Below are positions 19,685 to 30,420 of a DNA stretch of 38,586 bases, piece after piece. Every line of letters begins with the position of its first letter. The stretch's first letter is position 1. Source of the stretch: Nemertoderma westbladi. Taxonomy: Eukaryota; Xenacoelomorpha; Nemertodermatida; Nemertodermatidae. The notes under the pieces are model-generated. The model worked only from the letters and a program-made list of their open reading frames with translations, ran no database searches and was not told the DNA's origin. The stretch is from contig JAUCBJ010000771.1 of the NCBI GenBank assembly GCA_032718475.1, positions 1 through 38,586 on the forward strand, in the 5' to 3' direction. The position numbers and the translations under genes were made by a program.

Positions 19685-21560
19685 ACTACTACTACTACTA
19701 TGATCGGCATGCTGCATTGCAGCTGCATTTTTAAGAATGCTGTGCCGGCTTGTCAACAAAATTGCACCGCCACAACTCCCTATCACCCATGACATTTGCT
19801 AGATCATCCGCATCTTTAAGGCCAGTGTCCTTTAAGATGCGTCTCAAGAAAGTCATGGGCTGTCCACCATGCTTATTCACTCCATGAGGCTGCCAAAGTA
19901 CAAGATTATGCACTGGCTGGTCCTCACGGCGAAAGCAATGTCCTGCAAAGCGGAGGCGATTTTGTTCTAGTGTCAAGCTTGGGGGAACCAATGAGACACC
20001 TCCAATGTTATATAGTGTCTGGTTGGAGATGTGTGCATTGTACTTGACACAATGAACCCGGCGTAGCATTCTTGTGAATGTGCCATCCAGAGATTTGGTG
20101 TCCTCAGCAGTTAGAGCCCAGCATGGACTCCCGTAGAGGAGTACTGGAACTACTGCTGCTTTAAATAATCGGACCTTAAGTTTCCGATTAATTCTCGGTG
20201 ACTTCCAAATCCTGGAAAGCCTATTCAAGGCTGCCCATGCCTTACCCTTACGTATTCTAAGGTCCTCACCTGACTTCCGGATCCATGATCCCAGGTAACA
20301 GAAGTCGTCCACATGCTCAAGCATACCATCCTTTGAGCTTATGCTCATCCGATCAGAGACTTGCTGAGGACTTTCAAAGTTAACTGTCAGAATTTTGGTC
20401 TTTCTGGAGTTAATAAAAAGACCAACACTAGAAGCAGCATGTTCTAATGAGCTGAGGAGCCGTTGGGCTCCCTCTAATGATTCTGATAGTACTCCTAAGT
20501 CATCAGCAAAGTCTAGATCAGTTAGGTACTTGGCAGGATTTCCTCGACTTCTGGAGCCAGTAGGTGGAGTTATCATCACCCCATCATCATTATAATGATC
20601 TAAGGATATGCGTAGAACATAGTCAACCACAATAATGAACAAGAATGGTGCAAGTGTGTCTCCTTGGAGGACGCCCCATAACACTTCAAATGGTTCTGTG
20701 TCACCGTCAACAGTAGACACAAATGTTGTCGAACCATCGTATACTGATCTGATTGCTGCAATAATTTCATCAGGAATCCCATATAATGAAAGTATGCTGA
20801 ACATACGTGAGCGAGAGACTGAATCAAAGGCCTTGAAGAAATCAACAAAGATAACAGCCAGATGCCTGTCTTTCTTTTTTGATAACTCTTCAATTATCCT
20901 TCTAAGTGCCAAAATGGGCTCCATGGTCCCACGACCTTTACGGAACCCATTCTGATTTCCACGGAGCAGTCTCTCAATGGGATCCCTGATGCGATTTAAT
21001 AGAATCCTATTGTATAGCTTTGCAGCAATCGAGATCAATGAGATTCCCCGAAAAGAACCATAGAGTGTTAGGTTGCCCTTCTTGGGAACTGGCACCAACT
21101 TATTTGTTTTCATTTCTTGTGGGACTCTTGTTGTTCGGTACATGTCTACTATGATGGGATAGATGAGCTTTAAACACTCAGGTATTTTAAAGACCTCAGG
21201 GGGAACACCATCTACTCCACTGGCACGATTGGTCTTAATGCTCTTTGCAGCAGCCTTCACTTCTGCAAAGGAGATATCGCCAATGGGAATATCTGGGAGT
21301 ACAGACTCGGACACTTTTACTTCTATAAAGTTATCAGGCAATACCCTGTCATTATTGAGGAGCTTTTCAAAGTGGGCTTTCCAACCATTGAGGCGATCGG
21401 CTGGTGATTCAGCCTTAACCTTGGTGGTTGGTTGGCTTTTCCGCCCAGTAAGCAGATTGATCGATTTCCATGCCTGGGATGATTGCCTGCTGTCGTCAGC
21501 ATCATTGATGGCATCAACCTGTTGGTTTATTAGCTCCTGTAGATTAGCAGAGTACTGCCT
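19685..21560 (-). mobile_element. RTE-like LINE, 5'-truncated, inserted into the GGATCC array
   Basis: A minus-strand element with its 3' tail on the left: (TAG)n, seen as actactactactacta at 19685-19700. Its 5' end meets satellite sequence at 21560/21561. The array stops in aatccaactt on one side and resumes in gtccaacttgg on the other, so tccaactt may be the target duplication. The endonuclease domain is missing, as expected of 5' truncation during target-primed reverse transcription. Confidence 0.85.
19731..21560 (-). CDS. Reverse transcriptase of RTE-like LINE, N-terminally truncated
   Basis: The frame enters from satellite sequence (MDGSKLD is satellite-derived, beginning near 21581) and continues for about 609 LINE residues to the stop at 19731. 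RT landmarks are FRGISLISIAAKLYNRIL, GFRKGRGTMEP, motif A IFVDFFKAFDSV, motif B GVLQGDTLAPFLF, and catalytic FADD (about 20499-20510). The C-terminus has the AGHCFRREDQP...LVLWQPHG block typical of this group. No internal stop or frameshift is present, so the insertion is probably young. The endonuclease is absent, so it is not autonomous. The RTE assignment comes from the QGDTLAPFLF and FADD style motifs plus the simple-repeat tail. Confidence 0.85.
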   Translation of the reverse strand, partial: RQYSANLQELINQQVDAINDADDSRQSSQAWKSINLLTGRKSQPTTKVKAESPADRLNGWKAHFEKLLNNDRVLPDNFIEVKVSESVLPDIPIGDISFAEVKAAAKSIKTNRASGVDGVPPEVFKIPECLKLIYPIIVDMYRTTRVPQEMKTNKLVPVPKKGNLTLYGSFRGISLISIAAKLYNRILLNRIRDPIERLLRGNQNGFRKGRGTMEPILALRRIIEELSKKKDRHLAVIFVDFFKAFDSVSRSRMFSILSLYGIPDEIIAAIRSVYDGSTTFVSTVDGDTEPFEVLWGVLQGDTLAPFLFIIVVDYVLRISLDHYNDDGVMITPPTGSRSRGNPAKYLTDLDFADDLGVLSESLEGAQRLLSSLEHAASSVGLFINSRKTKILTVNFESPQQVSDRMSISSKDGMLEHVDDFCYLGSWIRKSGEDLRIRKGKAWAALNRLSRIWKSPRINRKLKVRLFKAAVVPVLLYGSPCWALTAEDTKSLDGTFTRMLRRVHCVKYNAHISNQTLYNIGGVSLVPPSLTLEQNRLRFAGHCFRREDQPVHNLVLWQPHGVNKHGGQPMTFLRRILKDTGLKDADDLANVMGDRELWRCNFVDKPAQHS

Positions 21561-21645
21561 GTCCAACTTGGATCCGTCCAATCCAACTTAGATCCGTTCA
21601 ATCCAACTTGGATCCGTTCAATCCAACTTGGATCCGTTCATTACG
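21561..21645. repeat. GGATCC minisatellite, right remnant (about four units)
   Basis: The sequence gtccaacttggatccgtcca and the following units match the 20-base unit of the 18610-19684 array, with one ttagatccg variant. This is the portion of the array beyond the LINE insertion. Confidence 0.95.
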
Positions 21646-23189
21646 GGTGAAGGTTAAAAAAAACAGTCAAATATTTTGCCTTTATCGGAAAACTGGAGAA
21701 CTGCCGCAGACTGGTCAGCGTCCTCCCAATAAATTCAGCCTAATGGTTGAGTAAACATCTGCTAAGCATTAGATAAAAAGCATTATACATAACGAAATGG
21801 GAGAAGGTTCTTCACTTTGAATTTACTTCACTGAAAATTTAAAACGGTTTTCAGATTCGGAATCCTGCAGATGAAGGCGGTTCTAATGATATCTAGATTT
21901 CATTCCAAAGTCGAAAAATAAAGCCGACAGAGGTGGCTAAATATTGCCAAATAGAAGATTTTTTTCACGGCTTGTATCGAAATAGCTCATAAATTGAAAA
22001 ATCTGACAACAGTAAGAAAAGTTACCTAACTATCATTATACCAAATTTCGTAGCATATGATAGAAGTTTGAAAAAAATTAGGGGGGGGGGGGGGGGGTCT
22101 CCACCTTGCTAAAAATGGTTGTTTTATTAAGGGATATGGGGTGTCACTTATAAAGAATAAATTCGTCACGTGACCACAAGATTAACGTAGGAATGCAGCC
22201 AATTTATATAAACGAAAAATTGTTAAAAAATTTTAAAATTTGGGAACATTTATTTTTCATGTTATTATATAGAGTTCTGTATGTTTTAGTCTGTATGTTT
22301 GTAAGTTTTAGTAATAATTTTATCTAATAAATAAAGTTACCTGAGTGCGAATTCCGAAAATTAAGATAAAATAAAAATATTTTCAATCCTTTATATTATA
22401 CACTACATTGCACCTCCCTCCTCCTAGTGCGGTACAGTAGGATATATTTATTAAATATCTTGATTGAGAAAGTGCAGTTTTGTTTTAATTCAGTAATAAT
22501 TATGTATCGTTCACATTTGTTGTACTTTATATACGGCGATTTATGATATATAAATGGAATACTTAGGCCTGCTACTGTACTAACAACAAACAAACACATG
22601 TTTAGGTAATAAATATATTTTATCATCTCCAGTAAATTAAAATAGCTACTGTACAGTAGTACAGTAGGTCTAATGCATTAATGCTAAGCCTACTGTATGT
22701 GCGTATATTGTGTAGAATTACTCTGTTCAGACAATGTCTACTGGCCTACTCAGTACGCAGCACAATTATTGTGAGGTTCAATCACGGTCAACTAAACTCC
22801 CTTTGAGTATCTCAATTAACTACTGTATAGCTGTTTGCAAATATAAGATGTATGATAAAATAAAATGGAGAATTGTCTTAAAAGTGAATTATGAAGAGAT
22901 GTTGGCTACCTGTAGTGTAGGCCTACAGAGACACTTTAACCAAACAATAAACATTCTCGTTGGCAATTGAGAGAAAATAGCAAATTATATTTGTGATCAC
23001 TGTGAATAATATCTTAATAAATATATTTATTATAGGCGAACACTATTTTTTTTGGAAAATTGTATGTTATTTCTGCCGAAATATACAACAAAATGATTCT
23101 ACATAGAATTCGGCCTCACATAGAGAAAGTGATGGGTAAGGACCAAATGGATGTCGACCAAATAGATCAACAATAGCTCAGATATTTTC
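21646..23189. other. Non-coding intron sequence with G17 tract
   Basis: No gene is supported. It includes a G17 run (22081-22097), the 10-base palindrome GTCACGTGAC (22165-22174, an E-box-type site), the 14-base palindrome CTACTGTACAGTAG (22646-22659) and a TAGGCCTA at 22918-22925. Short open frames at 22396-22626 and 22734-22970 have no recognisable features. Confidence 0.4.
22081..22097 (+). repeat. Homopolymer G17
   Basis: Seventeen consecutive G on the plus strand. Confidence 0.9.
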
Positions 23190-23510
23190 ACTACGGACAC
23201 TGATTGAGGGACAGATTAAGATTCAGTGGGCACTGCCGGAGAAGTAATCATGAGGTCATACCAGATCTACTTCTCTGGCAACCAACTCATGGAAAGCGTA
23301 GTCGTGGACGACCGGCCATAACATATATAGATCAACTTGAAAGGGATACTGAACTTGGGAGAAACGAAATTGCGACAACTATGGAGAATCCACTGTCCGA
23401 GTTCGCTCGACCTAGTAGTAGTTGGAGAATCGGGAAGCCTGAAAGGATCTCATTTCCACTGTCCGTGTTCGCTCGACCTAGTAGTACTGTAGTAGTAGTA
23501 GTACTGTAGT
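23190..23510 (+). pseudogene. 3' fragment of a second RTE-like LINE
   Basis: The frame near 23204-23400 reads RDRLRFSGHCRRSNHEVIPDL, LLWQPTHGKRSRGRP and TYIDQLERDTEL. This parallels the C-terminus of the LINE at 19731-21560 (RLRFAGHCFRRED, LVLWQPHG, LKDTGL). It ends in a (TAG)n-type tail (gtagtagtagtagtactgta near 23490-23510), in plus orientation. The segment cactgtccgagttcgctcga followed by cctagtagta is duplicated 67 bases apart (about 23391 and 23458). Only about the last 300 bases of the element remain. Confidence 0.7.
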
Positions 23511-24427
23511 ATGTTATTTGTGAAAGAAGTATTCATTTTGTATTCATTCATCGAAAACTAATTGGGGCTTTAAAGCAATGTTTTGGGTAAATTATTATTA
23601 TATTGTTTGGTTTATCCGAAATTATTTGACCTACAGTATATAGGCTTTGGAATATAACATAGGCCGCCTCGCCTAGAGTTAGGGTATTACTAAATCTGGG
23701 TATTTAATTCTATACAGTACCGCTAGATAAAACAGGATGTTACATAGTGTATAAATTTATGCGGCGGCTGAATATATAATATATGGCTGGTGAAAATTCT
23801 TTATAGGGCGGGCCGCGGGCCAGAATCCAATCACACAGCATAGGAGTTACAGGTACAGTCAGTACGGGTCGACACCAAATACTTCCAATTCCCAGTCTAT
23901 CCGTACGCCTACTCTGTACCAGTTCAATAGTTACCGGTACGAGCAAGTACTACCATCAAAGATTACAATTCTCGTCTCTTTTACTCGTCTTTAATCATCG
24001 CTGGTGCTCGGATCTTAAAACTTCTCCCATTGTAATCTTGTAAGGGGTAGATCATTCAAACTACACACAAGATCGATGTCTTGTATTTGTATGATAAAAG
24101 TTCTGAATATTTGTTGCAAACGCTTAAAAAATCAAAACACGGAAACAACATAAATGTTGATGATGTCATAAATTTGACCAATCACAGCTCTCTCCACCTT
24201 GTCGTTTACAAATAATTCTATGACCCAATCAAATCACTCGCTCACTGACATATTGCACTTACTTTAAACCAAGTCGTGTCAAGAACCAATATCCTCGCAC
24301 CTGCCTTCTTTTCATCCAACCAATCACTACTCTCCGTAATTCTAACCAATCACCTTAACAATTTCCTTAGCTTCTCCCTTTCACATACTCAACCAATTAC
24401 AACCCACATCAACCAATCAGTACTTAC
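23511..24427. other. Intron sequence with clustered CCAATCA motifs
   Basis: No gene is seen. Six exact CCAATCA sites occur at 23826, 24178, 24225, 24320, 24346 and 24413, with CCAATTA at 24393. They lie just downstream of the minus-strand exon donor and read TGATTGG in the gene's sense. Confidence 0.5.
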
Positions 24428-24625
24428 TTCCTGTGGTGCTCCCAGTTATGCTACTGACTGCACTCAGCGGCCCTTTCCCAGCCCCGGTTTCTGCGACAAC
24501 TCGGACCCAATACCTCATTCCGAGTTCCACTTCATTAATAGTTGCCATAGTAACTGGTCCCGTAAGCATAGTCTCCCATGACGTTACAGGTATAGCCCCT
24601 TCCGATGTATACCGAACAGTGTATC
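24428..24625 (-). CDS. FN3-repeat protein, exon 3 in window (second half of an FN3 domain)
   Basis: Acceptor ctattttccag ends at 24626 and donor gtaagt begins at 24427. The 198-base exon is phase 1 at both ends. It encodes YTVRYTSEG, SWETMLTG, then RYWVRVVAETGAGKGPLS, the C-to-G strand half of an FN3 domain with the usual aromatic and Gly-x-Gly pattern. It completes the domain begun in the 29539-29770 exon: the split Gly codon restores ...GRITGYTVRY.... A LINE of nearly 3 kb lies in the intron between these two exons. Confidence 0.87.
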
Positions 24626-25230
24626 CTGGAAAATAGATTGTAAATTTTAGATTATAAATACAATATTACAGCTCTTCTAATAAACTTGTAAAACCATTCA
24701 AATCACACGGCATTAATATTATATTAGTATTTACATGATAAGCCTATATATATACTAGTGTCATGAGATATTTAAGGAGGGTATACACCTCCCATTGGGT
24801 CAACATTTCCGATTTTCTTTCATTTCATTTCGCCAAGAATTTAATGAGGACTTGATATCTGAAAAGGAGTTTGCGATATCCCGTTTAGTTCTCGAATGAA
24901 CACTGTCTGTACGTCTGTCGGTCTGTCCGTCAGTCTACATTTCACCAATCATAAAAACTGAAGTTAAAGGAAATGAAGTTACTGATCACGAAAATCCCGG
25001 TAATGTAAATTTTAGCTCGGTGGCGTGCTTTCTTTTAGTGTTTGCCAGAGATTATTAATAAAACTAGACCACACAGAGTGTTTTGCTCGGGAAGCTATTA
25101 TACTTTTAAGGCAATTATCTCGGAATAACATTTTAAATTTTCAAATTTCCACTCTTCCGCCGTTTTCAATAAATTTTCTTTATTTTCGGTATATATATAT
25201 GTTTATTGACAGATATTTTGAGTGAAATAA
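24626..25230. other. Non-coding intron sequence
   Basis: Nothing coding was recognised. Near 24903-24940 there is a run of related tetramers (ctgtctgtacgtctgtcggt and following) that mirrors the acagacagacggac motif near 17560. Bases 25195-25230 are AT-rich beside the LINE 3' tail. Confidence 0.4.
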
Positions 25231-28056
25231 CCAGGTACAAATACAAATACAAATAATCCTGAGAAGGGTAATTACATACAATGTAAACAAAACAATAAAT
25301 GTCCATTAAGAATAATAATACAGGCACTTAATGAAAAGAAAATTTAAATACTATGTAAGATAGAGATATAGATAATAAAGCATTTCCTAATTTAACTAAA
25401 CATCTCTTGAATCTTGTAACAATAAGCACATAAGCTAGCCAATTTCACTTTAGGGCAACTAAATAAATCATGGATATAGTTATAATTATCAAAACCAAAA
25501 TTAGACCTTAAAATAGCAGTATACCGACAACGAAGCAAAACATGTTCTTCATTTTGCACTGAGCTTAAATCACACGAACATACTCGGTCTTCGGATGGGA
25601 TACGAGCCCATCTTCCTTTCTCACTAGCTAAGTTATGTGAGAAGGTGCGATATCGAGTAAATGCAGTGCGATGAAAGTCGGGAATATAGGCGGTACTACT
25701 TAAATAAATATCATGCACACCTAATTTAGGATTTAGTATACTACGATATAACTGAAACTTAGTAGCTGTAATTGGTTTAGCTAAAACTTTTAATCTTACT
25801 GCACTTAGAGATACTGAGGAAAAGTTAATATTGGTTGATTCACTTAGTAAGTTGTACATGCTGATATTTGAATCCGAACATAATTTAAATACTTGTTTAA
25901 TAGGTAATGAGTCATTGGCTGTGATCGAATATTTTTTAAAGAATCTGACCCGGGCTTTCAAAATCAAAACAGCTAGGGGTTCGAACCCACCCTCCAAAAG
26001 ACAGATATCGTTCGGTGTGGTGACTCGTACCCCCAGCAAAGACTTTATTGCCTTCATATATAATCCTTCAATTACTTTAAAATTCTTGGTTAGCCACGAT
26101 TCACAACCATAAATTAACACCGCAGATAGGCATGCATTAAATACTTTACGTTTCAGAATAAATGGCATCGAGCAATTAACAGCGCAGAATATCACAAATT
26201 TATTTACAGCATCTTTACATCTATCGGCATGTAAATCTAAAACAGAAGACATCTTTGCGTCTTCGCAAAAAGGGGATCCTAAATAAACGTAGTTGGTGCA
26301 GTGACCAACTACATTCCCACGAAAAACTATTGGTAATTTGTCCGTTTGGCTACCATTAACTACAAAAAATTTAGTTTTTTTGCAATTTATTATCAATCCA
26401 AAATCAGTACAATAATTTACTAAAACATGAAACTTATCTTCACAAGCTTTGCGACTGGTTGACAGAATTACAGAATCATCCATTAGCAATAATATTTGTA
26501 TTACTCCCAGATAACCATCAGTGCTATAAGCTGTGCGTAATCGTAACACAAACTGATTGAGATAAATACAAAATAGGGTGACACTGGAAGGTGCGCCCTG
26601 CTTTACACCAAGACATGAAATAATGATAGCATCACGTAATAAATTTTTTGTACAGATATAAATACTCTTAATTGCATATAACATTAATTTTCCACATCCC
26701 GCGTCACGAAGCACTTCTAATAACTTGTTGCGAGGTACTAAATCGTAGGCCTTTCTAAAATCTATAAACATAACAAAAAGTTTTACTTTCTTTTGAGCTG
26801 CATAACCTATCAGTAGTCGTAAAGAAACGATTTGTTCTGTACAACCCCTAAGTTTCCCGCAGCCTGCTTGACAACAATCAATATTTATCCATCTTAGTAG
26901 CCTCATATTAATCAGAGAATCGTAAAGTTTGGCCAGTGAATCGGTGAGACTAATTCCACGATAATTGTCACATGACATAAGTGAACCCGCACGTTTATAC
27001 AATACAATCAAACTGCTGGAACACCATGACATGGGGTAACGCGCATATTGGAAGACAGTATTAAACAAGGTCAATAGGAAAATTAACCACGAGCCAGGTA
27101 ATTTGCAAATCAGGCCCAAACTAGCTCCAAAATAAGATTTATTAACTTTTACATCGGTTAACAATTCCGCAAACTCCCGCTTAGTAAAGGGGTCGTCTAG
27201 ATCGGGGATATTGGGGGATGATTCGAAATCTATGTTATCGCAGTCGGTAAATGATTCATGATTCCCTGGGTTCAATAGTTTCTCAAAGTGCGCTTTGAAC
27301 TGGGCGGGCGGCGGTTGCTCGGCGGAGAGGTTCTCATTTCCATTGTAAATACAGCCTTTCCAGTTTATAGATTTCCAGATTTGTTTCGGGTCATCATTAT
27401 CTAGCAGCGTTTCCCACCTTGAGTAACTCTCTTTGCCACCATGCGTTGAAACGGGGGTGATAGGCTGTTTGCGAGCTGTCCTTGAGCAATCACGAACGAG
27501 TTCATTAAAGTTCCTGGATGTTTCATCTACCTGATCGGGTGTTAATCCGATGATCAATGGGGGTTCGATCGAATCCATTAAGTCGTGAAATCGTTCACAG
27601 TCAACTTTTACATGGGATAGACTCTTATTGTGAGTCACACTGCCATCCCGGTGGCCCGATATACCTAATAAAGAGGCACGTTTGGTCAACTGCTCCAATG
27701 ATACCATTTGTGATTGAATCTGAATCACTAAACAGCCGTGATCAGACCAAGCTCGCGGTTCCAGTTGCGCAATCGATTGGTCGATTTCGCATGATAATAT
27801 GTTATTTATGATATTACCTTTCACAATTCCAATATCGATTTCGGAGATCCATTTCTTCCCTTGCCTATATGAAAGTGTACCTCCAAATTGTCGAGAGTTA
27901 TGTTTAAGGTGGTTCAAAACAAGTGTATCAGTAGATTTACAAATCGAAAGCAACTCATTGCCGTGTGAATTAATCGTGGAATCTGCTACACCGGAATATT
28001 GAACACCGTCAAACTTCTTTGACGGTACATTCGAACGGGTTTCAGGAGTTCTTTAA
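25231..28056 (-). mobile_element. 5'-truncated non-LTR retrotransposon with LMDD box
   Basis: A minus-strand LINE in an FN3-gene intron. Its 3' end is marked by a short (TTTGTA)n tail, seen on the plus strand as tacaaatacaaatacaaata near 25236. The coding frame opens after a TAA near 28056-28058, already inside the endonuclease domain, so the 5' end is truncated. It is complete enough in RT to suggest moderate age. Confidence 0.75.
25392..28053 (-). CDS. LINE endonuclease (partial) and reverse transcriptase, MDD type
   Basis: About 886 open codons. The N-terminal part is the end of an AP-like endonuclease: GVADSTINSHGNELL, then KKWISEIDIGIV and WSDHGCLVIQI (SDH motif). RT motifs: NYRGISLTDSLAKLYD, CGKLRGCTEQIVSLRLL, motif A FIDFRKAYDLVPR, motif B GVKQGAPSSVTLFCIYL, motif C LLMDDSVILS (about 26474-26489). 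MDD replaces the usual YADD or FADD but keeps both metal-binding aspartates. The C-terminus has CSCDLSSVQNEEHVLLRC, a CCHC-like finger common at LINE ends. There is no internal stop. I cannot assign the clade; the MDD form is, from memory, shared by a marine-invertebrate LINE group. Confidence 0.85.
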
Positions 28057-28058
28057 AA

Positions 28059-29538
28059 GTTATCATGTGGAAATTTTAAAAAGAAAAAAGTGTGTTTTGT
28101 GTGAAAAGTAGGACTTTGAGCATTATGACCCGAGTGTATTTATGTTCAGAGCGAGCGCAGCGAGGGAGGTTTACATGAATATAGAAGAGTTTCAAACGCG
28201 GAATAATAGCCCTTTTACACAATGATGTACGCTATTTTGTTACATTTCCAACTTCTTGGCTTTCTGAACGGTTAATTATTAGCTTTAAGATTTAGATTAT
28301 ATTTAGGAATATAAATGAAATTAATATCTTCGTACGCGTTATGAAATTACGTGTAATCTCTACCATTAGAACCTACTGTAATAACTACTTACACCACCAT
28401 TGTGTAACCCGAAAAATAAAATATATTAAACATTTTATAAATAAACGAGAATATTTTAAGTTGACTGAATCAAATAATAACGAACCTGTCTTTAGACTGG
28501 GTAGTTTTTGTCTAAAGCTGAGGCCGGCAAAAACACGATGGATATATATATTTATATATTTACCTATATCACTATATATGTCACTATGTATGTTCACCAA
28601 ATGGCTTGAAACCACTTGCATGCATTGTAAAATTGTAAACGCAAGTATTTATTAATTGTTGTCTAGTTGTTGAATAAAAAAGTTGGGAACGATTCGAAGT
28701 GCGATATTCGAAATATTTGCATATTTTCAACATTATTGAACGCGAAATTAAATACCCACAACTCCCTTGCTTGAAATGTTTTTCAGGTGATTGATATTTA
28801 GCAATTATTATGAGGTTACTTACTACTGAAATCTGACAGAATGCCAAACGTATTATTATAGTTCTATCTCTATTCAGCCAGTTAGTGTAATGTCAAGCAG
28901 TACATCATTTATATATCGTATGTATCTATAGGGCCTAATTGTCATCGTTATAATACTGTCATCAACTTAGGCTAAGCTCAATTGGAATGCAAAGGCTTAG
29001 AAGGGTTTTGTATATCTGGGACGTTTACAACAGCTGTCGATTAAACTAACAAAACCATAAAACTGAACCAGGGTGGCTGCCAGCCGGGTACCAACGGCTG
29101 TTGGGTAGACTTAAGGGAACATTTCACAAACTTTCATAGGAGGCATGTACATGTACATTATATTGGTTGCTCCGATGTTTTTATTAGGCTAACTGAGAAT
29201 GTATCAGGTATAAATACTGTAATTATAGTGTTCTTTATTTTATTTATCTAATACAGAAAAGACCCCTCCGCAGAATAAACTGCTCTTTTGGGCCGTTTCT
29301 CAGGTTGCGGATATGGATACCATTTCACACATCGTAGTAATTGTGATTATGATTTGTTTGCCTAGGCGAATGTGTATTACATTAGATGGGAGGCAGTTTT
29401 TTGGTTGATGCAAGTCATTCTTGGTTGCATCTTCCAATCCCATCTGTTTCTTGGAGTCTGTGTAAGACAGGTTCGTTTAAAGCCATCTTGATGGCGTTCT
29501 AGTACCGTAATTAATAATTATGAAATATGGAATATTAC
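28059..29538. other. Non-coding intron sequence
   Basis: No gene was recognised. A GC-richer patch near 28150-28180 (agagcgagcgcagcgaggg) stands out from AT-rich surroundings and may belong to an older repeat. Short open frames at 28341-28655 and 28584-28847 look like chance. Confidence 0.4.
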
Positions 29539-29770
29539 CTGTTATCCGTCCCTGCGGTTTGATTGGTGGTTTCCAAGCAACCAGTAATGACGATGACGAG
29601 ACGAAACGTAGAGTGACGTCACGCGGAGGGCCTTCCGGAACTTCTTGGGATGTCTGCACGTTGACGGATTGGGAGTGACGACTGCGTTTATTGTTTAGAA
29701 TGGCGCGCACGGCCAGCTGGTACCAAGTGTACGGCTCCAGGTCCTGGACAGTCGCCGCAGTTTGGAAAGT
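29539..29770 (-). CDS. FN3-repeat protein, exon 2 in window (end of one FN3 domain, start of the next)
   Basis: Acceptor tcattttgcag ends at 29771 and donor gtaata begins at 29538. The 232-base exon starts in phase 0 and ends in phase 1. Its first part (VQDLEPYTWYQLAVRA, then NNKRSRHS) closes the FN3 domain begun in the 30193-30353 exon, with the typical L-x-P-x-T/W-Y pattern. After a short linker (SQEVPEGPP) it starts a new FN3 domain (RDVTLRF, then LLVAWKPP) that is finished by the 24428-24625 exon. FN3 domains mediate protein contacts, usually in cell-surface adhesion or guidance receptors. The family (DCC/neogenin, sidekick, receptor phosphatase or another) is not determined. Confidence 0.9.
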
Positions 29771-30192
29771 CTGCAAAATGAATAAAGTAAAGGCCTAAAC
29801 AATGGGTATGAAGAATATGAAAAATTGGTATAATATTAAGATTTTTCAAAACTATTGACTTCTTGAATTTTCGTGGACCAAATACTCAAACTAGAATATA
29901 AGAAGGCAATTACAGTAGTTAGCAGTTATTTTCTGTATTTTATAATGAATGCATTTCGATTTTGTGACTACTGACATGTTAGTTGTTTTTCTGAAAATTA
30001 ATGGATTTTTTATAGAAAGTTTATGGATTGTGGTTAGTAAGAATTTATATTGTTTCAATACGGTTGAATTATCTATACTTATATAGAAAAGACACCAAGA
30101 GTGCAACTCTTTTACTTTTAAATTTTGATTAAGAGAACTGTTTAATACTGTTACTTATATGAGTGAGTCTTATATTATATAATAATATTTAC
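29771..30192. other. FN3-gene intron, 422 bases
   Basis: A complete short intron on the minus strand: donor gtaaat at 30192 and acceptor ttgcag at 29771, phase 0. It is AT-rich, with no features seen beyond the splice sites. Confidence 0.75.
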
Positions 30193-30353
30193 CGGTACGC
30201 CGATTTGTTGCCATTTGTGGTCGGGTCCCATCTTCTTGCGAATGTAGACTCTGTATCTAATGTTACTATCAGTGGAGTTGTGAGACCAGGTGAATGAAAC
30301 AGAACGACTAGTTACCTGGGTAAGTCGAAGACTACTTGGTTCAGCAGGTCCCT
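30193..30353 (-). CDS. FN3-repeat protein, exon 1 in window (first half of an FN3 domain)
   Basis: Acceptor attcgtttcag ends at 30354 and donor gtaaat begins at 30192. The exon is 161 bases, phase 1 to phase 0, the same pattern as the 14076-14245 exon. It encodes GPAEPSSLRLTQV, then SVSFTWSHNS and RYRVYIRKK, the A-to-C half of an FN3 domain. Earlier exons, including any signal peptide or Ig domains, must lie at higher coordinates; none was found up to 38586, so the upstream intron may exceed 8 kb and holds two of the satellites. No transmembrane segment was found in the minus-strand exons. Confidence 0.85.
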
Positions 30354-30420
30354 CTGAAACGAATTAAATGTTAGATAATTACATAATATGCGATGAGAAT
30401 GCGAGAAGCTTTTAGGCTCA

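Noticed and set aside
18602-19792. Long open frames in the GGATCC array on both strands (up to 396 codons)
   Set aside because: Several overlapping frames on both strands are open at once because the unit lacks stops. The predicted proteins are pure repeat translations, so they are not called as genes.
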